Shown here: piece by piece, positions 1 through 7,770 of the stretch | Position numbering within the stretch: the stretch's first letter is position 1 | How the letters are laid out: every line of letters starts with the position of its first letter | The notes under the pieces: model-generated | The model's database searches: none | What the model saw: the letters and a program-made list of their open reading frames with translations, nothing else | Told to the model about the DNA's origin: nothing | Program-made: the position numbers and the translations under genes | Source: an archaeon | GTDB lineage: Archaea; Nanobdellota; Nanobdellia; Woesearchaeales; WJKL01 | Direction: 5' to 3' | DNA: 15,539 nucleotides | Assembly: GCA_020056025.1 (NCBI GenBank) | Contig: JAGVIO010000171.1 | Location: 1 to 15,539 of the forward strand

Positions 1-13
1 GATCTAGTTTTTT

Positions 14-1045
14 TTGCTTGTCAAACAAATCAAGCCTGATGAATGGTTTCTGGCATTGCCTGTGCCAAATATCGACAATAAAATGCCTGTTGGCAATTCA
101 GATATCCAACTATTGGTCGATAAACTGATTGCATATAACTCAAGAAACAAGACACATTATTATATCTCTCAAGCAATACCTTTCTGCTCATACAATCCTG
201 AAAAAATAAGGCAGGTTGCATTTGGCGCAGAGAGTTGCGGGCCAAGGAGCATTCTCGTGATAGATCCCTTTGGAAATATAAAGCCTTGCTATTCCATCTC
301 AGAAAAGCTAGGCAATATTTTTGAGGATTCGATTGAAGATTGCTGGAACAAAAACTTTGCAAAGGATATGCGTAAAAACAAAACTTTGCCAAGAGAGTGC
401 AAAGAATGCCATTACATTTCAGAATGCCTTGGCGGATGCAGATTTTCTGCATGGCTTTCTACTGGAAGGTATGATGGAAAAGACCCGTTAATGAATGAAA
501 AATTTCTACAAAAGAATGATTCTTATTGGCAAGCAAAGATAGAAAATGTTGTTGAAGCAGGAGGCGCAATGGTTGCAGCAGAATATGATGCGATATTGCA
601 GGAAATAATAAGAAAAGCGTCTTGTAACCTGCTTGTTTTTGGACTTGGACAGGATAGCAAACTTTGGAGAGAGGCAAATGAAAACGGGCTAACTGTTTTT
701 ATCGAGGATAAGGTTAAATGGATGCAGGATTTGCCAGATGCTCCTGCCTATAAAGTGAAATATCAGACTTTGCTTGATAAAAAATGGGAAGATAATCCAA
801 TTATTGATTTTCCTGAATGGCTCAAAGACTATAATTGGGAGATTGTGATTGTGGATGCTCCGCATGGCTATAAGCAGGATATGCCTGGGAGACTGTCAAC
901 AATAAAAAAAGCAGCAGAACTGTGCAAAAAAGGAACAATATTTGTGCATGACATGAACAGGGAGAATGAAAAGGATTTTACTGCAAAATTTTTGGGAAAG
1001 CAGTTTATGGCGATAGAAAGATTAGGCGTTTGGACAAGGGGTTGA
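14..1045 (+). CDS. Radical SAM/SPASM protein (5' part missing) fused to a GXM/DUF579-like methyltransferase domain
   Basis: Only the end of a radical SAM protein is visible. Residues 1-70 look like the last strands of a radical SAM barrel. Residues 75-142 form a SPASM domain (C75, G87, C92, then C129, C132, C138, C142 as CxxCx5Cx3C), which normally binds extra Fe-S clusters. The usual seventh SPASM cysteine after the DP motif is absent (DPLM). From about residue 176 a second domain matches plant glucuronoxylan 4-O-methyltransferases (DUF579): FGLGQDSKLW at 209-218, VDAPHGY around 281-286, PGR at 291-293 and VHDMNRE around 311-317. The activity is therefore probably SAM-dependent methyl transfer plus a radical reaction; the substrate is unknown. 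The CxxxCxxC loop must lie upstream of the window. The given start is a formal TTG just after an in-frame TAG at 5-7. Removing one T from the 8-T run at 8-15 would keep the frame open to the window edge, so this is probably not a true start. Confidence 0.75.
   Translation: MLVKQIKPDEWFLALPVPNIDNKMPVGNSDIQLLVDKLIAYNSRNKTHYYISQAIPFCSYNPEKIRQVAFGAESCGPRSILVIDPFGNIKPCYSISEKLGNIFEDSIEDCWNKNFAKDMRKNKTLPRECKECHYISECLGGCRFSAWLSTGRYDGKDPLMNEKFLQKNDSYWQAKIENVVEAGGAMVAAEYDAILQEIIRKASCNLLVFGLGQDSKLWREANENGLTVFIEDKVKWMQDLPDAPAYKVKYQTLLDKKWEDNPIIDFPEWLKDYNWEIVIVDAPHGYKQDMPGRLSTIKKAAELCKKGTIFVHDMNRENEKDFTAKFLGKQFMAIERLGVWTRG
1036..1041 (+). promoter_or_regulatory. Ribosome binding site deciding the GTG start at 1048
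   Basis: AAGGGG lies 6 nt before GTG 1048. It favours that codon over the in-frame TTGs at 1030 and 1042, which sit on or before it. Confidence 0.5.
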
Positions 1046-1047
1046 AC

Positions 1048-2091
1048 GTGGACAAAGCTCAAAAGGATATTATTGGCAAAGTTGTCAATTGCAAATTTGA
1101 TATGCCTTGCCTTGTCTTTGACAGAAAAGCAGTGCAGCGGAATTATCTTGAACTGAAAAAGGCATTAGATAAGACAAGGATGCATTATGCACTAAAGGCA
1201 AATTCATGCAATGATGTATTAGAATGCCTTAAAGAGGTTGATGCGAATTTTGAAATTGCTTCTTTAGGAGAGCTTAAAAAGCTGGAATCAATAGGTATTG
1301 ATGGAAAATGCATAATATTCAGCAACCCTTTGGCAGATGAAGGAATAATAAGGGCTGCGCATAAATATGGCGTTCGTTATTTCAGCTTTTTTACAATTGA
1401 CCAGCTTAAGAGGCTTTTAAGATTCGCGCCGAATAGCATTTACTCACTAAGATTAAAAATTTCAGATATTTTAAATGATGCAATCGATTCAGGGCTTAGC
1501 CTGAAAGAGATTGAACTGCTCGTTAACTCTAACCCTAAGATTTCTGAAGAAATAAATGGATTGTGCTTTCATATGAGCAATCCACATAAAGTATTCACTA
1601 TCCTTGACAGATGTGAAGAAATAATTAAAAAATACCTGAAAAATATAAAATTGATTAACATAGGCGGCGGTTTTAACCTTATTGGCGACCAGCAGAATTT
1701 TTATGAACAGCTAGAATCTCGTTTAATGGCCATGTCTGAAAAATACAGTATTAAATTCTATTCTGAGCCAGGGCGAGGCATAGTAAGCAATGGCATCTTT
1801 TTAGCAAGTGTAGAGTCTGCTCAAGAGTTAGATAAAACATATCATGTTTATCTTGATATAGGCTCTTGTATTTTTTTCAAGAAAGAGAAAGTGATTTTCG
1901 TCAGCAAAAGTAATGAACTAACAAGAGAATGTTTTTTCCATGGGCTTGCATGCAATAATTCTGTTATTTTTAAGATGAAGAATGTTAAAAAGCTAAAGCA
2001 AGGAGATGTTGTCTGCTTTATGGGAGCAGGCGCTTATTTTCAAAATACAGATTTTCATTCTTTCAAGAAACCAAATATTTATTTTTTATGA
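1048..2091 (+). CDS. Fold-III PLP-dependent decarboxylase-like protein (ornithine/diaminopimelate/carboxynorspermidine type)
   Basis: This is an alanine-racemase-fold PLP enzyme of the ornithine/diaminopimelate decarboxylase group, about 347 residues, shorter than typical ornithine decarboxylases. Visible signatures are the PLP lysine in HYALKANS (K50), FEIASLGEL, the GLCFH histidine segment, the phosphate-binding GGGF (206-209), EPGR (240-243), the catalytic-cysteine region GLACNNSV (C302) and GAGAYF near the end. The family decarboxylates amino acids such as ornithine, lysine or diaminopimelate. The acidic residues that normally follow the cysteine (CDGxD in ornithine decarboxylase) read CNNSV here, so the substrate is probably not a simple basic diamine precursor. 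GTG 1048 is chosen because an AAGGGG site precedes it; this start lies 2 nt after the upstream stop. It is very likely co-transcribed with the radical SAM-methyltransferase, suggesting a shared pathway (inference). Confidence 0.8.
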   Translation: MDKAQKDIIGKVVNCKFDMPCLVFDRKAVQRNYLELKKALDKTRMHYALKANSCNDVLECLKEVDANFEIASLGELKKLESIGIDGKCIIFSNPLADEGIIRAAHKYGVRYFSFFTIDQLKRLLRFAPNSIYSLRLKISDILNDAIDSGLSLKEIELLVNSNPKISEEINGLCFHMSNPHKVFTILDRCEEIIKKYLKNIKLINIGGGFNLIGDQQNFYEQLESRLMAMSEKYSIKFYSEPGRGIVSNGIFLASVESAQELDKTYHVYLDIGSCIFFKKEKVIFVSKSNELTRECFFHGLACNNSVIFKMKNVKKLKQGDVVCFMGAGAYFQNTDFHSFKKPNIYFL

Positions 2092-2096
2092 ACCAG

Positions 2097-2135
2097 CATA
2101 TGTTATTTCTGAGCACACAAAAAACTCAGGATATG
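2097..2135 (+). other. Imperfect inverted repeat between genes, possible terminator or operator
   Basis: CTGAG (2109-2113) pairs with CTCAG (2125-2129) around an 11-nt A-rich loop. The outer CATAT (2097-2101) and ATATG (2131-2135) can extend it across an asymmetric bulge. It lies between the decarboxylase stop and the lipoprotein promoter. It could end the upstream transcript; no T-run follows, so confidence is low. Confidence 0.25.
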
Positions 2136-2145
2136 GCAAGTAAGA

Positions 2146-2153
2146 TTTATATA
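2146..2153 (+). promoter_or_regulatory. Archaeal TATA box for the lipoprotein gene
   Basis: TTTATATA is centred about 26 nt before ATG 2176, the spacing expected between an archaeal TATA box and a transcription start at the initiation codon. No ribosome site is visible, consistent with a leaderless mRNA. Confidence 0.65.
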
Positions 2154-2175
2154 GTGGAGAGCGTATATTCTTTAT

Positions 2176-2505
2176 ATGAAAACAAAACTGCTAGGCATTG
2201 CTTTTGCATTGGTGATAATCTCTTTAGCATTGGCTGCTTGCTCGAAGTCTGATAAAGAACTTATTGTTGGAAATTGGCAGCAGGACACACAAGAGAAAAT
2301 GCTTACTTTTGATGGAGACGGATTGTTAGTTGTTAAGCAAGGAAATTCTACAACTAGGTTTAAGTATGATGTGCTTGAGATGAATTATGTTGAGCTTAAG
2401 GGAAATGGAACAAATACACTGCAGAAGTATATTCTTGAGGACAAAAATACGCTTGTTTTCATATTCGGTGAAAATACACGCGAAATATTTCTGCGGATAA
2501 AATAA
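2176..2505 (+). CDS. Small secreted lipoprotein
   Basis: A 109-residue protein. The N-terminus has a charged start (MKTK), a hydrophobic run at about residues 5-20, and a lipobox-like LAAC with the cysteine near residue 22, followed by SKSDKE. This predicts export and lipid attachment at the cysteine, leaving a small domain outside the membrane. The mature part (residues 30-109) is predicted beta-rich, beginning with VGNWQQ and alternating strand and turn segments. It resembles the small lipocalin-like lipoproteins that begin with a GxW motif, but I do not assign a named family. It has its own leaderless promoter, so it is a separate transcription unit between two clusters. No link to the radical SAM genes can be shown from its sequence. 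Confidence 0.8.
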   Translation: MKTKLLGIAFALVIISLALAACSKSDKELIVGNWQQDTQEKMLTFDGDGLLVVKQGNSTTRFKYDVLEMNYVELKGNGTNTLQKYILEDKNTLVFIFGENTREIFLRIK

Positions 2506-2530
2506 TCTCGATTTCTCGCTAACGAAGATT
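2504..2530 (+). other. Small inverted repeat after the lipoprotein gene
   Basis: AATCT-CG (2504-2510) can pair with CG-A-AGATT (2523-2530), with one bulged base and a 12-nt loop. It overlaps the lipoprotein stop and lies just before the next TATA box. It may act as a weak terminator, or it may be chance. Confidence 0.2.
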
Positions 2531-2534
2531 AAAA

Positions 2535-2542
2535 TTTATAAA
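2535..2542 (+). promoter_or_regulatory. Archaeal TATA box for the B12-radical SAM gene
   Basis: TTTATAAA is centred about 26 nt before ATG 2565, within an A/T-rich stretch. No ribosome site is present, so a leaderless mRNA is likely. Confidence 0.65.
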
Positions 2543-2564
2543 ATGTGAAATAAAGCTCATTCTT

Positions 2565-4031
2565 ATGCAGAAAAAGCAGCTTAAAGTTGTATTATTCAGG
2601 CTATGTTATGACCATATATACCAGCTTTACAAGACTAAAGAGCCAAAGAAGAGAGAGGTAAGGACTCCAGAAGGGCTGCTATATATCGCTGCAGTGGCCT
2701 TAAAAGAAGGTTTTGATGTTAGTTTGATAGATGGGCATATGGCGAAAATGTCTTTTGACGAGCTTCTTCAGAAGGTAATCTCGTTAAAGCCAGATATATT
2801 GGGCGCAGGAGGCACAACACCTGAATTTCCACAGACAAGCAGATTGCTTAAGATTGCAAAAGAGAAGCTAGGCTGCGTAACTGTTGTTGGCGGACCGCAT
2901 GTTTCTTCAATACCACATGAAACCTTGCTTAAAAATCCACATATAGATTTTATTGTAATTGGTGAAGGAGAGGAGATATTCAGGGAATTGATTAATGCAA
3001 TAAGAGCAAAAAAGAGCATTGCAGGAATCAAAGGAATTGCTTATTTGAAAAAAGGCAAACCTGTCATCCACAAATCCCGGGAACCTATTAAAAACCTTGA
3101 CAAACTGCCTTATCCTGCATGGGCACTTATTCCAATGAAAAATTACCTTTATCCTCACCAGACTGAAGGGATAAAACAAATGGCTTCGGTCATAACATCA
3201 AGGGGTTGCCCGTTCAACTGCATATTTTGCCACTCTACTTTTGGAAAGAATATCCGTTACAGGTCAATAAATTCAGTCGTTGAAGAGCTATCTGAGATAA
3301 AGAAAAGATTTGGCACAGAATTTTTCTTTTTTCATGATGAAACCTTTACGCTAAACAGGGAAAGGACGATGAAACTGCTGCAGAATTTTATTGACAGAAA
3401 CCTTAATATTGAATGGTCGTGCATGACCCGTGCAAATTCTTTGGATGAAGAATTGATATCAAAAATGGCTGAATCTGGCTGCGTGAGGGTAAGCCTTGGA
3501 ATTGAAAGCAGCAATGAAGAGATATTGAATTCTGTGCAAAAGCAGAATGACCTGAAAAGGATAAGAGACGCTTACAGGTTATTGACAAAATATGGAATAG
3601 AGACAAGGGGCTCGCTTATATTAGGCCTTCCTGGAGAGACGCATAAGTCTATAAGAAGGACTTTAGACTTTGTAAAATCATTGGACATTAGGATAGCTGC
3701 TTTCAATATAGTAACACCCTATCCTGGCACAGAACTTTACAAATTAGCAGAAGAAGGAAAGGGGCTGCATTTGCTGACAAAAGACTGGTCACAATACAAA
3801 AGATGGGGAAATGCTGTTGCTTGTACTGATAGCCTGAGCGCCAATGACCTAATAAAATGGCAGGAAAAGGCAACAGTAGAGTTTTTCACACAGCCAAAAA
3901 TGATTTGGTATTATCTTCATAAATGGCTTACTATCAAATATCCAGATTATTATCTAAGGCCTTTCTTTTATTCTATGAAAAAGAGGATAAGATCTATACT
4001 TATGCTTGATTTTTCCATGAACAAACTATAA
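2565..4031 (+). CDS. B12-binding-domain radical SAM protein
   Basis: A 488-residue protein with the two-domain plan of class B radical SAM enzymes. Residues about 30-150 form a cobalamin-binding Rossmann domain: EGLLYIAAVALKEGFDV, a GGTTPEFP loop, VVGGPHVSSIP and IGEGEEIF. A linker containing LPYPAW leads to the radical SAM core. Its cluster motif CPFNCIFC uses C215, C219 and C222, preceded by TSRG and followed by RYRS. Later core motifs include FHDETF, the SLGIESS strand and LGLPGET. The C-terminal 100 residues are helical and basic. Members of this family methylate unactivated carbons or rearrange rings in lipids, antibiotics and cofactors. Context next to a glycosyltransferase would suit a surface glycan or lipid substrate, but the substrate cannot be read from sequence. 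The promoter upstream makes it the first gene of its transcript. Confidence 0.88.
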   Translation: MQKKQLKVVLFRLCYDHIYQLYKTKEPKKREVRTPEGLLYIAAVALKEGFDVSLIDGHMAKMSFDELLQKVISLKPDILGAGGTTPEFPQTSRLLKIAKEKLGCVTVVGGPHVSSIPHETLLKNPHIDFIVIGEGEEIFRELINAIRAKKSIAGIKGIAYLKKGKPVIHKSREPIKNLDKLPYPAWALIPMKNYLYPHQTEGIKQMASVITSRGCPFNCIFCHSTFGKNIRYRSINSVVEELSEIKKRFGTEFFFFHDETFTLNRERTMKLLQNFIDRNLNIEWSCMTRANSLDEELISKMAESGCVRVSLGIESSNEEILNSVQKQNDLKRIRDAYRLLTKYGIETRGSLILGLPGETHKSIRRTLDFVKSLDIRIAAFNIVTPYPGTELYKLAEEGKGLHLLTKDWSQYKRWGNAVACTDSLSANDLIKWQEKATVEFFTQPKMIWYYLHKWLTIKYPDYYLRPFFYSMKKRIRSILMLDFSMNKL

Positions 4032-4033
4032 TT

Positions 4034-4041
4034 TTTTATAT
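4034..4041 (+). promoter_or_regulatory. Archaeal TATA box for the glycosyltransferase-radical SAM operon
   Basis: TTTTATAT is centred about 26 nt before ATG 4063 and begins 3 nt after the stop of the preceding gene. It probably starts the five-gene transcript 4063-9543. Confidence 0.55.
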
Positions 4042-4062
4042 TACAGCGACACAATAGTACAT

Positions 4063-5142
4063 ATGATAAATGTAGGTCTGACTGATTGGGAGCATGGCTT
4101 TTCTATAGAAGTTGCACATTGCCCACCTGAAGGAATAAGGTACAGCTCAATCTATCCAAAGCAAACAAATTTTCTTGAATATGGATTGGAATATTTTGAG
4201 TCAAAGGAGCATGATTTGATTGAAGCAATAAAATTTCCATGCATAACCCTGAATAAATGGATATATACCCCTGCAAATTTCCAGTCCTGCACAAGTTTTA
4301 GATTGTTTAATTCTGACCTGTCTGCAGAGGCAAGGGCAGAGATATTCAAGAAGCTTGCAATGAAAAATAATCTTAAGAAGCTTGTTTTTAAGAGCAATGC
4401 TGGATTTGAGTCAATGAGAAACAGCATTAAAGACAAAGAGGTTATTGTGAAATCAATTGTAGTTTACCCTGCTGTAAGAAATATAGCTGATTCCTTGCTT
4501 AACAAAAAACATGAAGGGATTAACATTCTGTTCATAAGCAGCGATTTCTTCAAGAAAGGAGGGGCAAACCTAATTGATGTTTTTGAGATGCTGCAGAAAA
4601 AGTATGACAATATCAAGCTGAGGATTTGCTCTGTCTGGGATTTTCCTTGCAAGGATAAAGAGATGAGAGAAAGGTATATTGCAAAGATAAGAAACAACAA
4701 ATGCATTGAATTTGGCCTTGCATCAAAAGAGAAAATAATGAATGAGATTATACCTTGCTCTGATATATATGCGCACCCTGCCTATTATGAGCCGTATGGA
4801 TTTGCTATAGAGGAAGCAATGGCCGGAGGCTTGCCGATTGTGTCAACCAACCTTTTTGCCATTCCTGAAATGGTTGAAGACAATAAGAACGGATGCTTGA
4901 TAGACATTGGAAATTTTGATTATGTAAAGAACATTGGAATAGAGCCAATAGGCGATATACCAACTGATTTTTACAGTCATATGAATTCTCAGCTTTACAA
5001 CAAGCTGTCTGAGCTGATAGATAACAATCTGCTAAGGAAAAGAATGGGAATGGAAAGCCTTAGAATCGCAAGAGGCAAATTCTCATTTGAAAAGAAGAAC
5101 AGGATGATGAAACAGGTATATGAAGAGGCTGTTAGGAAATGA
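4063..5142 (+). CDS. GT4-like (GT-B fold) glycosyltransferase
   Basis: A 359-residue protein with no signal peptide or membrane span, so probably cytosolic or peripheral. Residues about 150-345 form the nucleotide-sugar-binding half of a GT-B enzyme: ILFISSDFFKKGG, the VWDFP segment, then the retaining-GT signature EPYGFAIEE (E243 and E251, an EX7E motif), AMAGGLPIVS and IPEMVEDNKNGCLI. The N-terminal half is less conserved but contains FKSNAGFESM, a segment often seen near the acceptor side. It should transfer a sugar from a nucleotide donor to an unknown acceptor. Its last 4 bases (ATGA) overlap the start of the next gene, indicating translational coupling to the radical SAM-DUF364 protein, so sugar transfer and radical chemistry are probably parts of one pathway. 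Confidence 0.82.
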   Translation: MINVGLTDWEHGFSIEVAHCPPEGIRYSSIYPKQTNFLEYGLEYFESKEHDLIEAIKFPCITLNKWIYTPANFQSCTSFRLFNSDLSAEARAEIFKKLAMKNNLKKLVFKSNAGFESMRNSIKDKEVIVKSIVVYPAVRNIADSLLNKKHEGINILFISSDFFKKGGANLIDVFEMLQKKYDNIKLRICSVWDFPCKDKEMRERYIAKIRNNKCIEFGLASKEKIMNEIIPCSDIYAHPAYYEPYGFAIEEAMAGGLPIVSTNLFAIPEMVEDNKNGCLIDIGNFDYVKNIGIEPIGDIPTDFYSHMNSQLYNKLSELIDNNLLRKRMGMESLRIARGKFSFEKKNRMMKQVYEEAVRK

Positions 5143-6851
5143 TAGACAGGGACTTTATTCCTCTTACATTTGATTGCAATGATAATTGCATATCCTGCCC
5201 TGTGCCCAGGAAGGGCAAGCGAGAAAATCCCAGCTTAGAAAACATCAAGAAAGAGATTGCAGAGATTGTTGCAAATTATCCAATGATTGTTTTCAACGGA
5301 GGGGAGCCTACACTAAGGAAGGATTTATTAGAGATATTAAAATATACTGAGAAGTGCGGCGCAAAAGATATAAGATTGCTGACAAATGCAGAAGCTTTCT
5401 ATTATCCCTTATTCGCAAAAAGAGTAGCAAAGATAAGGGGCCTAAGGATAATAACTACTATTTACGGCAATAATTCAAAAATACATGATTCGATAACGAG
5501 AAATACCGGAAGCTTTGGCCATAAGATTACCGGGTTGAAGAACCTTATCAAAAATAAGGCAAGGATAGACCTTAGGGTGCTTATACATAAAATGAATTAT
5601 ATGCAGCTTGAAAACATTGCTAAATTCATCATTGGCAATTTTAATCCTGATGATTTTGAGCATGTGATAATAATGAATCCCATGCTCATATGCGAGGCAG
5701 GAAAAAATAAGGATTCTGTCATGGAAAAGGTGAGCACACTGGCAAGTGTCATCAGGCAGCCTGTTGAAATGCTGAATGACAAAGGCTTTGATGTGCAACT
5801 CTATCATTTCCCACATTGCATTCTGCCATATGATTTGCGCAGATTCTCCAGGGGCTTAACTGCAGGCGAAGGCTCAATTATTTTTCCAAGCTTCTGCAAT
5901 TCGTGCATAAAGAAAGGCGAATGTTCAGGTATATGGAGAAGCTACCCTTTCAAGGAATACAATGAATTTGCAGCAATAACCCAAGACTCTGAAGAAAATG
6001 ATAAGTTTAGGGTTTTGCAAGAGCTTCAAGAAGAGCAGAATGTCTCTGGAGAGGTATTGAAAGAAACTGCAAGGATGCTTTTTGACAAGCAAAAGATAGA
6101 CGTAATTAAGATCAATTCTGCATTGCTTACATTCTATCCTGTGGTACAAGACAACAAAGGACATTGTGGGACTTGCCTTAAGATTGATGGTTTTGGCGCA
6201 ATGGAAGGAGCTTTGCTCAGTGACTTTTCTATTGACTGCAATCTGAACTTGAGAAAAGGTGATATTACTATCCCTTATAAGAACAACCGAAGGATGCTGA
6301 GCTTATACACTGCATTGCTGAATGCTGCTGCACAAGCAGATAAAACTATATTTGAGAAATATGCAGCAGAGAATCTTTTTATTCCTAACAATTCTACAAT
6401 CACCCAAATAGGCTTTCATAAATTAAAATGCATTGATTATTCAAAAGCAAAAAGGGTTTGCATAATAGACAAAGGATTATTTGAATATAGCCAAAGAAGA
6501 TGCGAAGCAGCTCCTGAACTTGAAGCATTGAAAAATGAAGTGGCTGATGTCAAGGTATATTCAAATGTAACCAAAGAGCTATTGAGCACAAGCGATGTAT
6601 TAATTCTGTCTGGCTCAACAATATCAAATGGGACATTTGACAATATTGCAATGAATGCAAAGGGCGCGCAAATCATTGTTTTCGGAAGAAGCGCTTTGAT
6701 TTATCCAGAAGCCCTGTTCAAGAGCTACAGAGTAAAGCACATAATTGCTTCGCTAGCCCCTAAAAATCTTTTAGACATTGCTCAAGCAGATTATGCAAAA
6801 TACATAAAGATGAGTGAGCCTGGAGACAAAGTTATTTTATCGAACAAATAA
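5139..6851 (+). CDS. Radical SAM protein fused to a DUF4213/DUF364-like domain
   Basis: A 570-residue two-part protein. Residues 1-280 are a radical SAM domain with the cluster motif CNDNCISC (C13, C17, C20), FNGGEPTLRKD, and a segment IHDSITRNTGSFGHKITGLKNL. A C-terminal cysteine motif (C253, C256, C262 in CNSCIKKGECSGIW) may bind an auxiliary cluster. Residues about 290-570 resemble the DUF4213/DUF364 family, proposed to handle heavy metals: a helical start, GHCGTCLKIDGFGAMEG, a Rossmann-like half beginning VCIIDKGLF, then ILSGSTISNGTFD and IVFGRSALIYPEALF. The fusion suggests that the DUF364 partner acts on the radical SAM product or supplies metal (inference). It starts within the glycosyltransferase stop (ATGA) and is the first of four related radical SAM genes. 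The radical SAM part resembles HxsC-type proteins in layout. Confidence 0.8.
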   Translation: MIDRDFIPLTFDCNDNCISCPVPRKGKRENPSLENIKKEIAEIVANYPMIVFNGGEPTLRKDLLEILKYTEKCGAKDIRLLTNAEAFYYPLFAKRVAKIRGLRIITTIYGNNSKIHDSITRNTGSFGHKITGLKNLIKNKARIDLRVLIHKMNYMQLENIAKFIIGNFNPDDFEHVIIMNPMLICEAGKNKDSVMEKVSTLASVIRQPVEMLNDKGFDVQLYHFPHCILPYDLRRFSRGLTAGEGSIIFPSFCNSCIKKGECSGIWRSYPFKEYNEFAAITQDSEENDKFRVLQELQEEQNVSGEVLKETARMLFDKQKIDVIKINSALLTFYPVVQDNKGHCGTCLKIDGFGAMEGALLSDFSIDCNLNLRKGDITIPYKNNRRMLSLYTALLNAAAQADKTIFEKYAAENLFIPNNSTITQIGFHKLKCIDYSKAKRVCIIDKGLFEYSQRRCEAAPELEALKNEVADVKVYSNVTKELLSTSDVLILSGSTISNGTFDNIAMNAKGAQIIVFGRSALIYPEALFKSYRVKHIIASLAPKNLLDIAQADYAKYIKMSEPGDKVILSNK

Positions 6852-6855
6852 TAAA

Positions 6856-7770
6856 ATGGAACACGACAAACGCATAAAAAAGACTGCAATTTTTGTAGGC
6901 TATGAATGCAATAATAATTGTATATTCTGCTGCAACAGCGATAAGCGAAATGTGATTCATCCTAGCTCTACAGCAGAGATACAGGAAAAGATAGCAGATG
7001 CAAGGATGAGGGGAAGCACATACCTTGACCTTGTAGGAGGAGAGGTTACGATACGGAAAGACATTTTCAAGATAATTGCATTTGCCAAGAAACTGGAATT
7101 TGAGAGGATAATGTTTGCAACAAACGGAAGGATGCTTTCCAACAAGGAGTTTGCTGAAAAGCTATTGAACAATGGCATAAACAGCATAGCTTTTTCAATA
7201 CACGGGCATAATGCAGAATTGCACGATTCATTGACAAATGTTCCTGGAAGCTTTTACCAGTTGCTTAAAGGATTGCAGAATGTCAAAGAGCTAGGCTTGG
7301 ATGACATAGGAAGCAACACAACAATAGTTAAGCAGAATTTTAAGCACATTTCAGAAATAGGCAGATTCATTTTTTCCAAAGGAATAAGAAACTCAGAATT
7401 CATTTTTGTCGACCCAACAAGAGGCTGGCCCAAGAAGAATTTTTTTGATATTGTGCCGACATATAAAGAAGCAAGCAAGAATATAAATGAGCTTTTGAAG
7501 TTTGGCAAGGAAAACAAAGCAAGGCATTGGGCAATAAGGTATTATCCTCTTTGTTTTGTTGAAGAAGGGTATCATGATATGATAAGCGAGGTGCAGGAGT
7601 CTAAATTCATAGATGTTGAGCACCTTGCCCCTGATTTTATCAATATGGATGTTGCAAAAGGCAGGAAGACAATAAGCAGAGTGCATGTTGAGAAATGCGC
7701 ATCTTGCAGGCATAAGGATGTATGCGAAGGCTATTGGAAGGAGTATGTGGAACACTATGGACAAGAATGA
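6856..7770 (+). CDS. Short radical SAM protein, first of three tandem paralogs
   Basis: About 304 residues from ATG 6856, 4 nt after the previous stop. An in-frame ATG at 6814 would add 14 residues inside the upstream gene and is less likely. The cluster motif is CNNNCIFC (C18, C22, C25), followed at once by another cysteine, C26. The GGEP motif of related enzymes reads GGEVTIRKD, a change of the usual proline. It shares with its neighbours the segment HDSLTNVPGSFYQLLKGLQNV and the terminal motif CASCRHKDVCEGYWKEY (C281, C284, C290), possibly ligands of a second cluster. No full SPASM domain is present. The tail lacks the EFKPI ending of the next two proteins because the following gene overlaps here. 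The reaction is unknown; close packing implies joint action with the other paralogs. Confidence 0.85.
   Translation: MEHDKRIKKTAIFVGYECNNNCIFCCNSDKRNVIHPSSTAEIQEKIADARMRGSTYLDLVGGEVTIRKDIFKIIAFAKKLEFERIMFATNGRMLSNKEFAEKLLNNGINSIAFSIHGHNAELHDSLTNVPGSFYQLLKGLQNVKELGLDDIGSNTTIVKQNFKHISEIGRFIFSKGIRNSEFIFVDPTRGWPKKNFFDIVPTYKEASKNINELLKFGKENKARHWAIRYYPLCFVEEGYHDMISEVQESKFIDVEHLAPDFINMDVAKGRKTISRVHVEKCASCRHKDVCEGYWKEYVEHYGQE

Noticed and set aside
30..452. Minus-strand 140-codon open frame opposite the SPASM domain
   Set aside because: The plus-strand frame carries clear SPASM cysteines; the antisense translation has no recognisable features.
6814..6855. Upstream ATG for the first short radical SAM paralog
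   Set aside because: It overlaps the preceding gene by 38 nt and places the cluster motif farther from the start than in the paralogs; ATG 6856 is better.
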